Both the position numbers and the translations under genes were made by a program. This document shows, piece by piece, positions 35,998 through 44,245 of a stretch of 64,000 nt of DNA. The notes beneath the pieces are model-generated. The model worked only from the letters and a program-made list of their open reading frames with translations, had not been told where the DNA came from and made no database searches. Where the stretch lies: positions 27,245 to 91,244 of the forward strand of contig NZ_JAMXOD010000015.1 in assembly GCF_024721305.1 (NCBI RefSeq). Reading direction: 5' to 3'. The stretch's first letter is position 1; every line of letters starts with the position of its first letter. The DNA is from Aequitasia blattaphilus. GTDB taxonomy: Bacteria > Bacillota > Clostridia > Lachnospirales > Lachnospiraceae.

Positions 35998-36642
35998 ATG
36001 AGAATAATTATGTTAGGAGCTCCGGGTGCTGGAAAAGGAACCCAGGCGATAAAAATTTCGGAAAAGTATAAAATACCCCATATTTCAACTGGAGATATAT
36101 TTAGAGCAAACATTAAAAATGGTACTCCTCTAGGAGAAAAAGCCAAAACATATATGGATCAGGGATTGTTGGTTCCAGATGAACTGGTCGTTGAGTTGGT
36201 AGTGGATAGAATTCAGAATGAAGATTGTGAAAAAGGTTATGTTTTAGACGGTTTTCCTCGTACAATTCCTCAAGCAGAGGCTTTGACAAAGGCACTAGAG
36301 GCTGTTGGCCAGAAAATTGATTTCGCAATTGATGTAGAAGTACCAGATGAGAATATTGTAAGAAGAATGTCTGGAAGAAGAGCTTGCGTGGATTGTGGTG
36401 CAACGTATCATTTAGTTTATGCTGCTCCAAAGAAGGAAGGAATCTGCGATCAATGCGAAGGAAGTCTTATCTTAAGAGAAGATGACAAACCGGAAACAGT
36501 ATCAAAGAGACTTTCTGTTTATCACGAACAGACACAACCGTTAATTGATTACTATAGCAATGCAGGTGCATTAAAGAGTGTAGATGGTACCATCGATATT
36601 GAGGATGTATTTCAAGCAATTGTTGAGATTTTGGGAGCGTAG
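35998..36642 (+). CDS. adk: Adenylate kinase, zinc-containing type
   Basis: The 214-residue enzyme has the P-loop [10 protein letters not shown] and a LID domain with four cysteines (CVDCGATYH and CDQCEG), the zinc-binding form of Gram-positive bacteria. It catalyses ATP + AMP = 2 ADP. ATG 35998 is nine bases after AAGGAG; ATG 35989 would abut it. Confidence 0.97.
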   Translation: MRIIMLGAPGAGKGTQAIKISEKYKIPHISTGDIFRANIKNGTPLGEKAKTYMDQGLLVPDELVVELVVDRIQNEDCEKGYVLDGFPRTIPQAEALTKALEAVGQKIDFAIDVEVPDENIVRRMSGRRACVDCGATYHLVYAAPKKEGICDQCEGSLILREDDKPETVSKRLSVYHEQTQPLIDYYSNAGALKSVDGTIDIEDVFQAIVEILGA

Positions 36643-36645
36643 AGT

Positions 36646-37404
36646 ATGGCAGTCACAATAAAATCACCGAGAGAAATTGAATTGATGCAACAAGCAGGTG
36701 TCATATTAGGTAGAGTGCATGATGAGCTCAAAGAGATTATCAGACCTGGAATCAGTACCCTGGATATAGATAAGAAGGGAGAAGAGCTGATACGAAGCTA
36801 CGATTGTATTCCCTCTTTTCTGAACTATAATGGTTATCCTGCGTCAATCTGTGTTTCCGTGAATGAAGAGGTTGTACATGGTATCCCGAGTGCAAAACGC
36901 ATTTTGCAGGAGGGAGATATTGTCAGTTTGGACGCAGGTGTGATTTACAAAGGGTATCATTCTGATGCTGCCAGAACTTATGGAGTGGGAGAAATCTCAC
37001 AGGAAGCAGCGGATTTGATTCGTGTGACAGAAGAGTCTTTTTTTGAAGGAATCAAGTTTGCAAAAGAAGGAAACCACCTTTTTGATATATCGGCTGCAAT
37101 CGGAAAATACGCAAATGACAGAGGTTATGGCGTGGTACGGGATTTGTGTGGTCACGGGATTGGAACGAATCTTCATGAAGCACCAGAAATACCCAACTAT
37201 GAAGTGGAGCGAAAAGGTCTTAAGTTAAAAGCAGGAATGACTTTGGCTATTGAGCCTATGATTAATGCTGGCACATGGGAAGTAGAGTGGTTGGATGATG
37301 ACTGGACAGTTGTTTCAAGAGATTCTTCCTTATCTTCTCATTATGAAAACACAGTTTTAATTACTACGGGAGAACCTGAGATTCTGTCGTTGCCAAAGAA
37401 GTAG
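36646..37404 (+). CDS. map: Methionine aminopeptidase type I
   Basis: The 252-residue M24 enzyme removes N-terminal methionine. Metal ligands are in SLDAGVIYKGYHSDAART (two Asp), CGHGIGTNLHEAP (His), IEPMIN (Glu) and YENTVLIT (Glu), all present. It follows adk by three bases. Confidence 0.97.
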   Translation: MAVTIKSPREIELMQQAGVILGRVHDELKEIIRPGISTLDIDKKGEELIRSYDCIPSFLNYNGYPASICVSVNEEVVHGIPSAKRILQEGDIVSLDAGVIYKGYHSDAARTYGVGEISQEAADLIRVTEESFFEGIKFAKEGNHLFDISAAIGKYANDRGYGVVRDLCGHGIGTNLHEAPEIPNYEVERKGLKLKAGMTLAIEPMINAGTWEVEWLDDDWTVVSRDSSLSSHYENTVLITTGEPEILSLPKK

Positions 37405-37407
37405 GGT

Positions 37408-37680
37408 ATGAACATGGATGTATTTAAAATAGGAATGTTGGTTTATTCCAAGGCCGGACACGATGCAGGAGAAGCATATCTGATATGTGAGATAGAAGAT
37501 GAATATCTTTATCTGGTAGATGGTCAAAAGAAAACATTGGATAAACCGAAGAAGAAAAAGAAAAGACACGTACAAAGAACCAATTCAATTTATGACATTC
37601 AAACAAGTGATGATGTCGCAATAAAACGAGTGATAAAAGAAGCACTCTTAGGTGAAAATAAGGAGGACGCATATGTCTAA
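37408..37680 (+). CDS. KOW-domain RNA-binding protein (L14e/L6e/L27e-like)
   Basis: The 90-residue protein has a KOW-like N-terminus ([20 protein letters not shown]) and a basic segment [15 protein letters not shown] protein of this type occurs between map and infA in many Clostridia and is thought to bind RNA or ribosomes. It lies three bases after map and overlaps infA by eight bases. Confidence 0.8.
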   Translation: MNMDVFKIGMLVYSKAGHDAGEAYLICEIEDEYLYLVDGQKKTLDKPKKKKKRHVQRTNSIYDIQTSDDVAIKRVIKEALLGENKEDAYV

Positions 37681-37891
37681 AGACGATGTAATTGAAATTG
37701 AGGGAGTAGTAGTAGAGAAGTTGCCAAATGCCATGTTCCAAGTTGAACTGGAAAATGGGCATCAAGTGTTGGCGCACATTAGTGGTAAGTTAAGAATGAA
37801 TTTTATTAAAATATTGCCAGGAGATAAAGTTACATTAGAGCTTTCTCCATACGATTTGTCCAAAGGCAGAATAATTTGGAGAGACAAGTAG
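37673..37891 (+). CDS. infA: Translation initiation factor IF-1
   Basis: The 72-residue protein is the standard IF-1: [20 protein letters not shown] and [17 protein letters not shown] with the S1-like fold. ATG 37673 follows AAGGAGG; the open frame before it belongs to the KOW gene overlap. Confidence 0.97.
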   Translation: MSKDDVIEIEGVVVEKLPNAMFQVELENGHQVLAHISGKLRMNFIKILPGDKVTLELSPYDLSKGRIIWRDK

Positions 37892-38005
37892 GATAGTTAT
37901 TGACTTCTGTCTGCATTTATCATATAATGTATAAGCATGTTTCCGTCCACGAGAAGGGAAAATGTTGAAGTTTTAAGGTTTGCAGCGGATGAAAGGAGGA
38001 TCACC

Positions 38006-38119
38006 ATGAAGGTAAGATCATCAGTTAAACCAATTTGTGAAAAATGCAAAATCATTAGAAGAAAAGGAAGCATTCGAGTGATTTGCGAAAATCCAAAGCA
38101 TAAACAAAGACAAGGCTAA
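38006..38119 (+). CDS. rpmJ: 50S ribosomal protein L36
   Basis: The 37-residue protein reads [20 protein letters not shown] and carries the Cys3-His zinc motif of the C+ form of L36. ATG 38006 follows AAAGGAGGATC. A longer frame from 37937 is not homologous. Confidence 0.97.
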   Translation: MKVRSSVKPICEKCKIIRRKGSIRVICENPKHKQRQG

Positions 38120-38149
38120 AAGTAGTGGTTTATGCGACTAATTTAGGCG

Positions 38150-38344
38150 GCTGATAGCATTTATATGCTATTTAATATACAAGGGACACCATTAGCCGGT
38201 GAAAATCCTCGTATATTGCTTACATACCGGCGCGTCATTACTGTTTTCAGTAGCCGGAAAGGACGTGAATACCGACACGTCTGGGAAGTTTATTCCCCAA
38301 TTTAAGACAATACTAATAAGAAAAGAAAGATGGAGGAGAATCAC
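38150..38344 (+). promoter_or_regulatory. Structured RNA leader before rpsM
   Basis: Five stems follow each other: ATAGCAT/ATGCTAT (38154-38171), AATATAC/GTATATT (38174-38217) enclosing CACC/GGTG, CCGGC/GCCGG (38227-38257) capped by TACTG-TTTT-CAGTA, GACGTG/CACGTC (38262-38281) and GGGAA/TTCCC (38283-38297). The ribosome-binding site GGAGGAG comes just after. Because rpsD (S4) lies in the downstream operon, S4 binding is the obvious hypothesis. Confidence 0.6.
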
Positions 38345-38713
38345 ATGGCTCGTATAGCAGGTGTAGATTTACCAAGAGACAAGCGCGTAGAGATTGGACT
38401 GACATATATTTATGGAATTGGAAGACCAAGCGCAACACGTATTTTAGAAGAAGCAGGAGTTGATCCTGACATTCGTTGTAGAGATTTAACTACAGATGAC
38501 GAAAAGAAAATCAGTAAAGTAATTGACGAGACACAACAGGTAGAAGGAGATTTACGTAGAGAAATCGCTTTAAACATTAAGAGACTCCAAGAAATTGGAT
38601 GCTATAGAGGAATTCGTCACAGAAAAGGACTTCCAGTTCGTGGTCAGAAGACTAAGACAAATGCAAGAACAAGAAAAGGTCCTAAGAGAACAGTAGCAAA
38701 TAAGAAGAAATAA
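38345..38713 (+). CDS. rpsM: 30S ribosomal protein S13
   Basis: The 122-residue protein contains [20 protein letters not shown] and RGLPVRGQ-type [18 protein letters not shown], as in S13. ATG 38345 follows GGAGGAG; the ORF start at 38330 lies within that ribosome-binding site. Confidence 0.98.
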   Translation: MARIAGVDLPRDKRVEIGLTYIYGIGRPSATRILEEAGVDPDIRCRDLTTDDEKKISKVIDETQQVEGDLRREIALNIKRLQEIGCYRGIRHRKGLPVRGQKTKTNARTRKGPKRTVANKKK

Positions 38714-38744
38714 TTAAATAAAAAGAGAAAGTAGGTTAGTTTAC

Positions 38745-39143
38745 ATGGCAGCAAAAAAAGTTACAAAAAAAGTGACAAAAAAACGTGTCAAGAAAAACGT
38801 TGAACGCGGACAAGCGCACATCCAGTCATCTTTTAACAACACAATCGTTACATTAACAGATGCACAAGGAAATGCTTTATCATGGGCAAGTGCTGGCGGT
38901 CTGGGCTTTAGAGGTTCAAAGAAATCTACTCCTTATGCAGCGCAAATGGCAGCTGAAACAGCAGCAAAAGCAGCATTAGTACATGGTTTAAAATCAGTAG
39001 ACGTTATGGTTAAGGGACCAGGTTCAGGGAGAGAAGCAGCAATCCGTGCACTTCAAGCAGTAGGAATTGATGTAACAAGCATCAAGGACGTTACACCTGT
39101 ACCACATAATGGTTGCAGACCACCAAAACGTAGAAGAGTTTAG
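38745..39143 (+). CDS. rpsK: 30S ribosomal protein S11
   Basis: The 132-residue protein has a lysine-rich N-terminus, then [28 protein letters not shown] and the C-terminal [13 protein letters not shown] of S11. It lies 31 bases after rpsM. Confidence 0.98.
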   Translation: MAAKKVTKKVTKKRVKKNVERGQAHIQSSFNNTIVTLTDAQGNALSWASAGGLGFRGSKKSTPYAAQMAAETAAKAALVHGLKSVDVMVKGPGSGREAAIRALQAVGIDVTSIKDVTPVPHNGCRPPKRRRV

Positions 39144-39161
39144 TAGGAGGAATACAAGAAC

Positions 39162-39755
39162 ATGGCAGTGAACAGAGTTCCGGTTTTAAAAAGATGTAGA
39201 TCTCTCGGGATGGATCCTATCTATCTTGGAATAGATAAAAAATCCAACAGACAGTTAAAAAGAGCAAATAGAAAAATGAGTGAGTATGGTCTTCAGTTAC
39301 GTGAGAAGCAAAAAGCGAAGTTTATCTATGGTGTATTAGAAAAACCTTTTAGAAATTACTATAGCAAGGCTAAGAAAATGAGCGGTATGACCGGTGAAAA
39401 TCTTATGATTATTCTTGAGACTAGACTGGATAACGTAATTTTCCGTATGGGACTTGCAAGAACAAGAAGAGAAGCAAGACAAATTGTTGACCATAAGCAC
39501 GTTACAGTAAATGGTAAAGTGGTAAACATTCCATCTTATTTAATTAAGGCTGGAGATGTGGTTGAAATCAACGAAAAGCATAAAGGATCAACACGTTACA
39601 AGCTGATTTTGGAAGCAACAGGCGGACGCATGGTTCCAGAATGGTTAGACGTAGATCAAGAAGCATTGAAAGGAACAATTAAAGAGCTTCCAGCTCGTGA
39701 TGTAATAGATGTTCCGGTTGATGAAATGTTGATCGTCGAATTATACTCTAAATAA
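39162..39755 (+). CDS. rpsD: 30S ribosomal protein S4
   Basis: The 197-residue protein contains the S4 RNA-binding domain (RLDNVIFRMGLARTRREARQ, VDHKHVTVNGKVVNIPSYL). Its N-terminal zinc knuckle cysteines are not seen beyond one (KRCRSLGMD), so it is a zinc-free form. In Bacillus rpsD is separate; here it is in the alpha operon. Confidence 0.97.
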   Translation: MAVNRVPVLKRCRSLGMDPIYLGIDKKSNRQLKRANRKMSEYGLQLREKQKAKFIYGVLEKPFRNYYSKAKKMSGMTGENLMIILETRLDNVIFRMGLARTRREARQIVDHKHVTVNGKVVNIPSYLIKAGDVVEINEKHKGSTRYKLILEATGGRMVPEWLDVDQEALKGTIKELPARDVIDVPVDEMLIVELYSK

Positions 39756-39782
39756 TCTTTAATTCCCACAGGAGGTGGACGA

Positions 39783-40742
39783 GTGTTTGATTTTAACAAA
39801 CCCAATATTGAAATATGTGAGATTTCAGAAGATAAGAAATATGGAAGGTTTGTTGTAGAGCCTTTGGAAAGAGGATATGGAACAACCTTAGGAAACTCTC
39901 TTAGAAGAATTATGCTATCTTCCTTACCGGGGGCTGCAATCAGCCAGGTTAAGATTGACGGAGTTTTACATGAGTTTAGTTCTATTCCGGGAGTAAAAGA
40001 AGATGTTACAGAAATCATTATGAATTTGAAATCATTGGCAATTCGTAATACTTCAGAGTCAGATGAGCCTAAAATTGCATACATCGAGTTTGAAGGTGAA
40101 GGAGTTGTTACTGCCGCTGATATTCAGGTGGATCAAGATATCGAAATCATGAATCCTGATGCTGTTATTGCAACCTTGAGCGGTGGAGCTGATAGTAAGC
40201 TTTATATTGAGATTACAATCACAAAAGGCAGAGGATACGTAAGTGCAGATAAGAATAAAAATGAGGATCTTCCAATTGCGGTAATCCCTATTGATTCTAT
40301 TTATACACCTGTAGAGCGTGTAAATATCGCGGTTGAAAATACTCGTGTTGGACAAATTACAGACTATGATAAATTAACATTAGATGTTTTTACCAACGGT
40401 ACACTACAACCAGATGAAGCTGTAAGTTTAGCAGCGAAAGTATTAAGTGAACATTTGAAATTGTTCGTAAATCTTTCAGAAGTTGCTCAGTCTGCAGAAG
40501 TAATGATTGAAAAAGAAGATGATGAAAAAGAAAAAGTGCTTGAAATGAGCATTGATGAACTGGAGTTGTCCGTACGTTCTTACAACTGTTTAAAGAGAGC
40601 GGGAATTAATACCGTTGAAGAGTTGACAAATAGAACATCGGAAGATATGATGAAAGTTCGTAATCTGGGACGTAAGTCTCTGGAAGAAGTACTTGCAAAA
40701 CTAGATGAACTTGGTCTTAACCTTAGAAAAGGTGACGAATAA
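39783..40742 (+). CDS. rpoA: RNA polymerase alpha subunit
   Basis: The 319-residue protein has the N-terminal dimerisation domain ([20 protein letters not shown]) and the C-terminal UP-element-binding domain ([32 protein letters not shown]). It begins at GTG 39783 after GGAGGTGG. Confidence 0.98.
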   Translation: MFDFNKPNIEICEISEDKKYGRFVVEPLERGYGTTLGNSLRRIMLSSLPGAAISQVKIDGVLHEFSSIPGVKEDVTEIIMNLKSLAIRNTSESDEPKIAYIEFEGEGVVTAADIQVDQDIEIMNPDAVIATLSGGADSKLYIEITITKGRGYVSADKNKNEDLPIAVIPIDSIYTPVERVNIAVENTRVGQITDYDKLTLDVFTNGTLQPDEAVSLAAKVLSEHLKLFVNLSEVAQSAEVMIEKEDDEKEKVLEMSIDELELSVRSYNCLKRAGINTVEELTNRTSEDMMKVRNLGRKSLEEVLAKLDELGLNLRKGDE

Positions 40743-40806
40743 GACACAGGTGACATTTGGCTAGTAAGCCCGAAGAAGCATAACCAAGTGTAAAAGGAGA
40801 ACAAAA

Positions 40807-41343
40807 ATGGCAAAATATAGAAAACTCGGCAGAACATCAAGCCAGAGAAAAGCATTGTTAAGAAACCAGGTAACTGCACTTCTTAGCAATGGAAAAATTA
40901 AAACAACTGATGCAAAAGCAAAAGAAATCAGAAAAATCGCTGAAAAATTAATTGCAATGGCTGTTAGAGAAAAAGATAACTTTGAAGAGGTTACTGTTAA
41001 GGCTAAAGTAGCTCGGAAAGACAAAGATGGGAAAAGAGAAAAAGAAGTTGTAGATGGTAAGAAAGTTACAATTTATGACGAAGTTGATAAAACCATCAAA
41101 AAAGATAAGCCAAGCAAATTGCATGCAAGACGTGAAATGTTGAAGGTGCTTTATCCTGTAAAGGAAGTTCCAGAAGCACAGGCTGGAAAAAAGAAAAACA
41201 CAAAAGAAGTAGATTTAGTTGCAAAATTGTTTGATGAGATTGCGCCAAAGTATGAAGGCCGTCAAGGTGGATATACTAGAATCGTTAAGATCGGACAACG
41301 TAAAGGTGATGCAGCTATGGAAGTACTTATCGAATTAGTATAA
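40807..41343 (+). CDS. rplQ: 50S ribosomal protein L17 with internal extension
   Basis: The 178-residue protein starts MAKYRKLGRTSSQRKALLRN and ends with YTRIVKIGQRKGDAAMEVLI, both normal for L17. Typical L17 has 115-130 residues; the surplus is a Lys/Asp/Glu-rich insert between about residues 57 and 100 (KARKDKDGKREKEVVDG-like). Such longer L17 forms occur in some Clostridia. It ends the supercluster. Confidence 0.95.
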   Translation: MAKYRKLGRTSSQRKALLRNQVTALLSNGKIKTTDAKAKEIRKIAEKLIAMAVREKDNFEEVTVKAKVARKDKDGKREKEVVDGKKVTIYDEVDKTIKKDKPSKLHARREMLKVLYPVKEVPEAQAGKKKNTKEVDLVAKLFDEIAPKYEGRQGGYTRIVKIGQRKGDAAMEVLIELV

Positions 41344-41355
41344 TGAATTCAAAAG

Positions 41356-41400
41356 GGTTCTGTCATGTACCGTATTGGTATCTGACAGAACCTTTTTTGT
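41356..41400. terminator. Terminator of the ribosomal supercluster
   Basis: GGTTCTGTCA (41356-41365) pairs with TGACAGAACC (41383-41392), with an inner TACC/GGTA pairing, followed by TTTTTT. A-rich sequence on the left lets it also serve rpoN on the minus strand. Confidence 0.9.
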
Positions 41401-41412
41401 ATGAGCACAGCT

Positions 41413-42753
41413 CTAAGGTTTGTTTAAATAGATCCGCTGTCTTGATTCGGGAATTCCCAGTTGTTTCCGATACTTCGTCACAGTTCTGCGTGAAATATCG
41501 ATTTGTCTCTCTTGCATAAGAGCGGCGATTTTTAAATCACTAAGGGGTTTTTGTTTATCCTCTTCAGCAATAATTTCTTGCATGTGCTGCTTGATATTAC
41601 CAATCGAAACATCTTCTTGTGAGGAAAAAGCCGTTGTTGTAAAGAGGTCTTTGATAAAAATAGTATGTCGATACTGAAGATACTTGTCTTTAATGGCTCT
41701 GCTGACGGTTGACACATGCAAATTGGTTCGTTTTGCCACGTCCTCCATGCACATGGGCTTTAAAGGGGTGCCTTTCAGGAAAAAATCCTCTTGTAACTCC
41801 AAAATAGCATAGATAATTTTGATAATTGTGCTACGCCGTTGTTCTACACAATTGAGGATAAAGCGGGCTCTTTCCAGCTTTTCTTTGAAATATTGAGTGA
41901 GCTCCTCGTCTTTAGATTCTTCCATCATTCGGAGATAGTAATCGTTATACTTATATTCTCCCATCCAATTATCATTTATTATTACATCCCAGGTATTTTT
42001 TTCAAAAGTAATAAGAATATCAGGAATAATATATTGGGTATTGTCTTTTCCAAGGCTCATAATAGGTCTGGGGTTTAATGTGCCAATATAATGAATATAC
42101 TCTCGTACTCTTGCAGTGGATAAGCCAAGAGTTCTTGAAACTGTTCCGATACGTCCTTGTAAGATATCTCCCATATGATGAGCAACAATGGAGTGAAGCT
42201 TCTCATCAGTTACTTGTGATGCATTCATTTGTTTTTGAAGGCATTCAGAAATGTCGGCGGAAAAAATGCCGATTGGCTCTAGATTCTTCAATACATTTAA
42301 GGCATCAGAAATACATTGCTCAGAGGCTCCAGAGACCTTGGAAATCTCTGAAACTTCATAGGTGAAAAACCCTTCTTCGTCCAAACAATAGGTGAGGTAC
42401 TTCATTAATTTCCACTGTTCAGATGAATATTCCGTTTTATGAAGCTGCCCCATTAAGAAGTCGGTGATTTCGTTTTCGGTTAGGGCTTGAATATCATTTC
42501 GATACTTGCAGTCATCATCGGCCCACTTAATATAATGATCTTTATAGGAAGTATTTTTTTCGTATAAAGTTTCAAGATTTTTAATCATATCATTTTGCTT
42601 ATCATGGCTGTTTTCTAAAATTGGATTCTCCAGATACTCGTTGAGCAGGATATTTTCCAGTTCTTGATTTGTACAGGCTAATATTTCCAGAGATTGAATC
42701 TGCTTTGAAGACAATATTTGGCGCTGTTCCAAACTTAATGTATTACTAAACAC
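41413..42753 (-). CDS. rpoN: RNA polymerase sigma-54 factor
   Basis: The 446-residue protein has the glutamine-rich N-terminal activator region (LSLEQRQILSSKQIQSLEIL), the core-binding part and the C-terminal RpoN box ISRRTVTKYRKQLGIPES that reads the -24 element. It directs transcription from GG-N10-GC promoters with enhancer-binding activators. Several such promoters lie to the right, beginning with that of the divergent lplA gene. Confidence 0.95.
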   Translation of the reverse strand: MFSNTLSLEQRQILSSKQIQSLEILACTNQELENILLNEYLENPILENSHDKQNDMIKNLETLYEKNTSYKDHYIKWADDDCKYRNDIQALTENEITDFLMGQLHKTEYSSEQWKLMKYLTYCLDEEGFFTYEVSEISKVSGASEQCISDALNVLKNLEPIGIFSADISECLQKQMNASQVTDEKLHSIVAHHMGDILQGRIGTVSRTLGLSTARVREYIHYIGTLNPRPIMSLGKDNTQYIIPDILITFEKNTWDVIINDNWMGEYKYNDYYLRMMEESKDEELTQYFKEKLERARFILNCVEQRRSTIIKIIYAILELQEDFFLKGTPLKPMCMEDVAKRTNLHVSTVSRAIKDKYLQYRHTIFIKDLFTTTAFSSQEDVSIGNIKQHMQEIIAEEDKQKPLSDLKIAALMQERQIDISRRTVTKYRKQLGIPESRQRIYLNKP

Positions 42754-42854
42754 AGGTCTCTTACCTTTCTTTGAATTTATGGCTATTATAACTAAAATAA
42801 TCTCTTCTTTCAGTAAAAATTATAACATTTTTACAAGAGAAAGACAATGTTTAA

Positions 42855-42870
42855 TTGGCATGTTTTTTGC
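42855..42870 (+). promoter_or_regulatory. Sigma-54 promoter of lplA
   Basis: TTGGCATG-TTTT-TTGC has GG at 42857-42858 and GC at 42869-42870, ten bases apart, and lies about 43 bases before the lplA ATG. A TATAAT at 42873 has no -35 box at proper distance. Confidence 0.7.
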
Positions 42871-42912
42871 GTTATAATAGAGTAAATACTATGTTAAGAG
42901 AGGAAGATAAAT

Positions 42913-43899
42913 ATGATTTTTATTGAGAGTACATCAACAAACCCAGCATTTAATTTAGCGTTAGAAGAGTATGTATTTGATTATATGCCAAAAGATCAGG
43001 AATACTTTATGCTTTGGCAGAATGAAAATACAATTGTGGTGGGGAAGCATCAAAATACAGTAGAAGAGATTAATGCTGCCTACGTGAAGGAAAGGGGAAT
43101 TCAAGTAGTCAGACGTCTTTCGGGAGGTGGAGCAGTTTATCATGATTTGGGGAACATCAATTTTACTTTCGTAGTAGATGCAGACAACATTGAACAGCTT
43201 AATTTGCAGGCTTTTTGTCAACCTGTAGTGAAAACTTTAGAACGGCTGGGTGTAGAAGCTGAACAAAGCGGACGCAATGACATTACAATTGATGGGAAGA
43301 AATTTTCGGGAAATTCTCAGTATATAAAGGGGAAGAGAATCATGCATCATGGGACATTAATGTTTGATTCAGACTTATCCGTTGTAGCAGGTGCATTAAA
43401 GGTGACTGGGGATAAAATCCAATCTAAGGGCTTTAAATCCATCAGGAGCAGAGTTACTAATATCAGGCCACATATACCTGCCGATGTAGATTTGGAACGC
43501 TTTAAGCAAGTTCTGCGGGAATACATGGTACAGGGAGAGATGACACAGTATACGTTGACCAAAGAAGATATTGAAGAGGTGAAAAAAATTCAAAGGGAAC
43601 GTTACGATACATGGGAATGGAATTATGGCGCGTCACCGGAATTTCAAATTCAAAAAAGCAGAAGAATAGAAGGCTGTGGTAAAATTGATATTTCTATGAA
43701 TGTGGAGAATGGAGTAATTACGGATTATGATAGCCGCGGTGATTATTTTGGAGAGGGGGCAACTCCAGAGTTAAAAGAAAAACTGATTGGCTGCCGTTTA
43801 GAAGAAGGTGCTTTACAGGAGGCATTGAAGGGATTTGGGCTGGGAGCTTGCTACAGCAATTTGAGCTTAGATGATTATATTGAAGTTTTGTGCATGTAA
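42913..43899 (+). CDS. lplA: Lipoate-protein ligase
   Basis: The 328-residue enzyme attaches lipoate to dehydrogenase E2 domains. It shows NPAFNLALEEYVF, RRLSGGGAVYHDLGNINFTF, GRNDITIDGKKFSGNSQY and the C-terminal accessory domain (TWEWNYGASPEF). It lies divergent to rpoN with its own sigma-54 promoter, so it is probably induced with the lipoate-dependent complex at 52-57 kb, whose two lipoyl domains it would modify. Confidence 0.93.
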   Translation: MIFIESTSTNPAFNLALEEYVFDYMPKDQEYFMLWQNENTIVVGKHQNTVEEINAAYVKERGIQVVRRLSGGGAVYHDLGNINFTFVVDADNIEQLNLQAFCQPVVKTLERLGVEAEQSGRNDITIDGKKFSGNSQYIKGKRIMHHGTLMFDSDLSVVAGALKVTGDKIQSKGFKSIRSRVTNIRPHIPADVDLERFKQVLREYMVQGEMTQYTLTKEDIEEVKKIQRERYDTWEWNYGASPEFQIQKSRRIEGCGKIDISMNVENGVITDYDSRGDYFGEGATPELKEKLIGCRLEEGALQEALKGFGLGACYSNLSLDDYIEVLCM

Positions 43900-43911
43900 G
43901 TGTATCAAAAG

Positions 43912-43950
43912 AGAGATAGAGGAATGGTTTTGAAACCTTCCTCTATCTCT
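43912..43950. terminator. Long hairpin between lplA and the symporter genes
   Basis: AGAGATAGAGGAA (43912-43924) pairs perfectly with TTCCTCTATCTCT (43938-43950). On the minus strand CTTTTG follows. It probably ends both convergent transcripts. Confidence 0.65.
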
Positions 43951-43977
43951 GTGATATAGAAAATATAAAATTCGTGT

Positions 43978-44103
43978 CTATTCCTCGTCTTCGTCATTTA
44001 ACTTCCCTTTTCCCCATATGAGAGCAAAAAGAGAATAAATAATTCCAACAACAATAACACCTGTCATCCATCCAAGTTCTCCTGAACCATAAATTAAATC
44101 CAT
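43978..44103 (-). CDS. Tiny membrane protein, symporter small accessory protein-like (41 aa)
   Basis: This 41-residue ORF starts MDLIYGSGELGWMTGVIVVG, has one hydrophobic helix (WMTGVIVVGIIYSLFALIW) and an acidic tail ending NDEDEE. AGGAGGTAAC lies just upstream of the ATG. Tiny proteins of this shape accompany some Na+/solute symporters and may be accessory subunits. It is the last gene of the symporter operon, 13 bases after the next tiny gene. Confidence 0.65.
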   Translation of the reverse strand: MDLIYGSGELGWMTGVIVVGIIYSLFALIWGKGKLNDEDEE

Positions 44104-44116
44104 AAGTTACCTCCTT

Positions 44117-44233
44117 CTATTCTTCGTCATCATCAGTATCCTTCAGAAAAATTTTTCCGATTAACTGAAATACGACAACGATACCTATGATCATAGCAAC
44201 GGCTTGTACAAAAAATTGCATAAATAAGTTCAT
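44117..44233 (-). CDS. Tiny membrane protein, symporter small accessory protein-like (38 aa)
   Basis: This 38-residue ORF starts MNLFMQFFVQAVAMIIGIVV, is almost entirely one membrane helix, and ends in KDTDDDEE. AAGGAGGTAACCAC precedes the ATG. It follows the symporter stop by 12 bases. With the 41-residue ORF it forms a pair with the same plan (one helix, basic turn, acidic tail), suggesting a common function with the transporter. Confidence 0.65.
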   Translation of the reverse strand: MNLFMQFFVQAVAMIIGIVVVFQLIGKIFLKDTDDDEE

Positions 44234-44245
44234 GTGGTTACCTCC

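Noticed and set aside
42873-42878. Sigma-A promoter for lplA based on TATAAT
   Set aside because: No acceptable -35 box lies 16-18 bases upstream, while the overlapping GG-N10-GC element is a good sigma-54 match.
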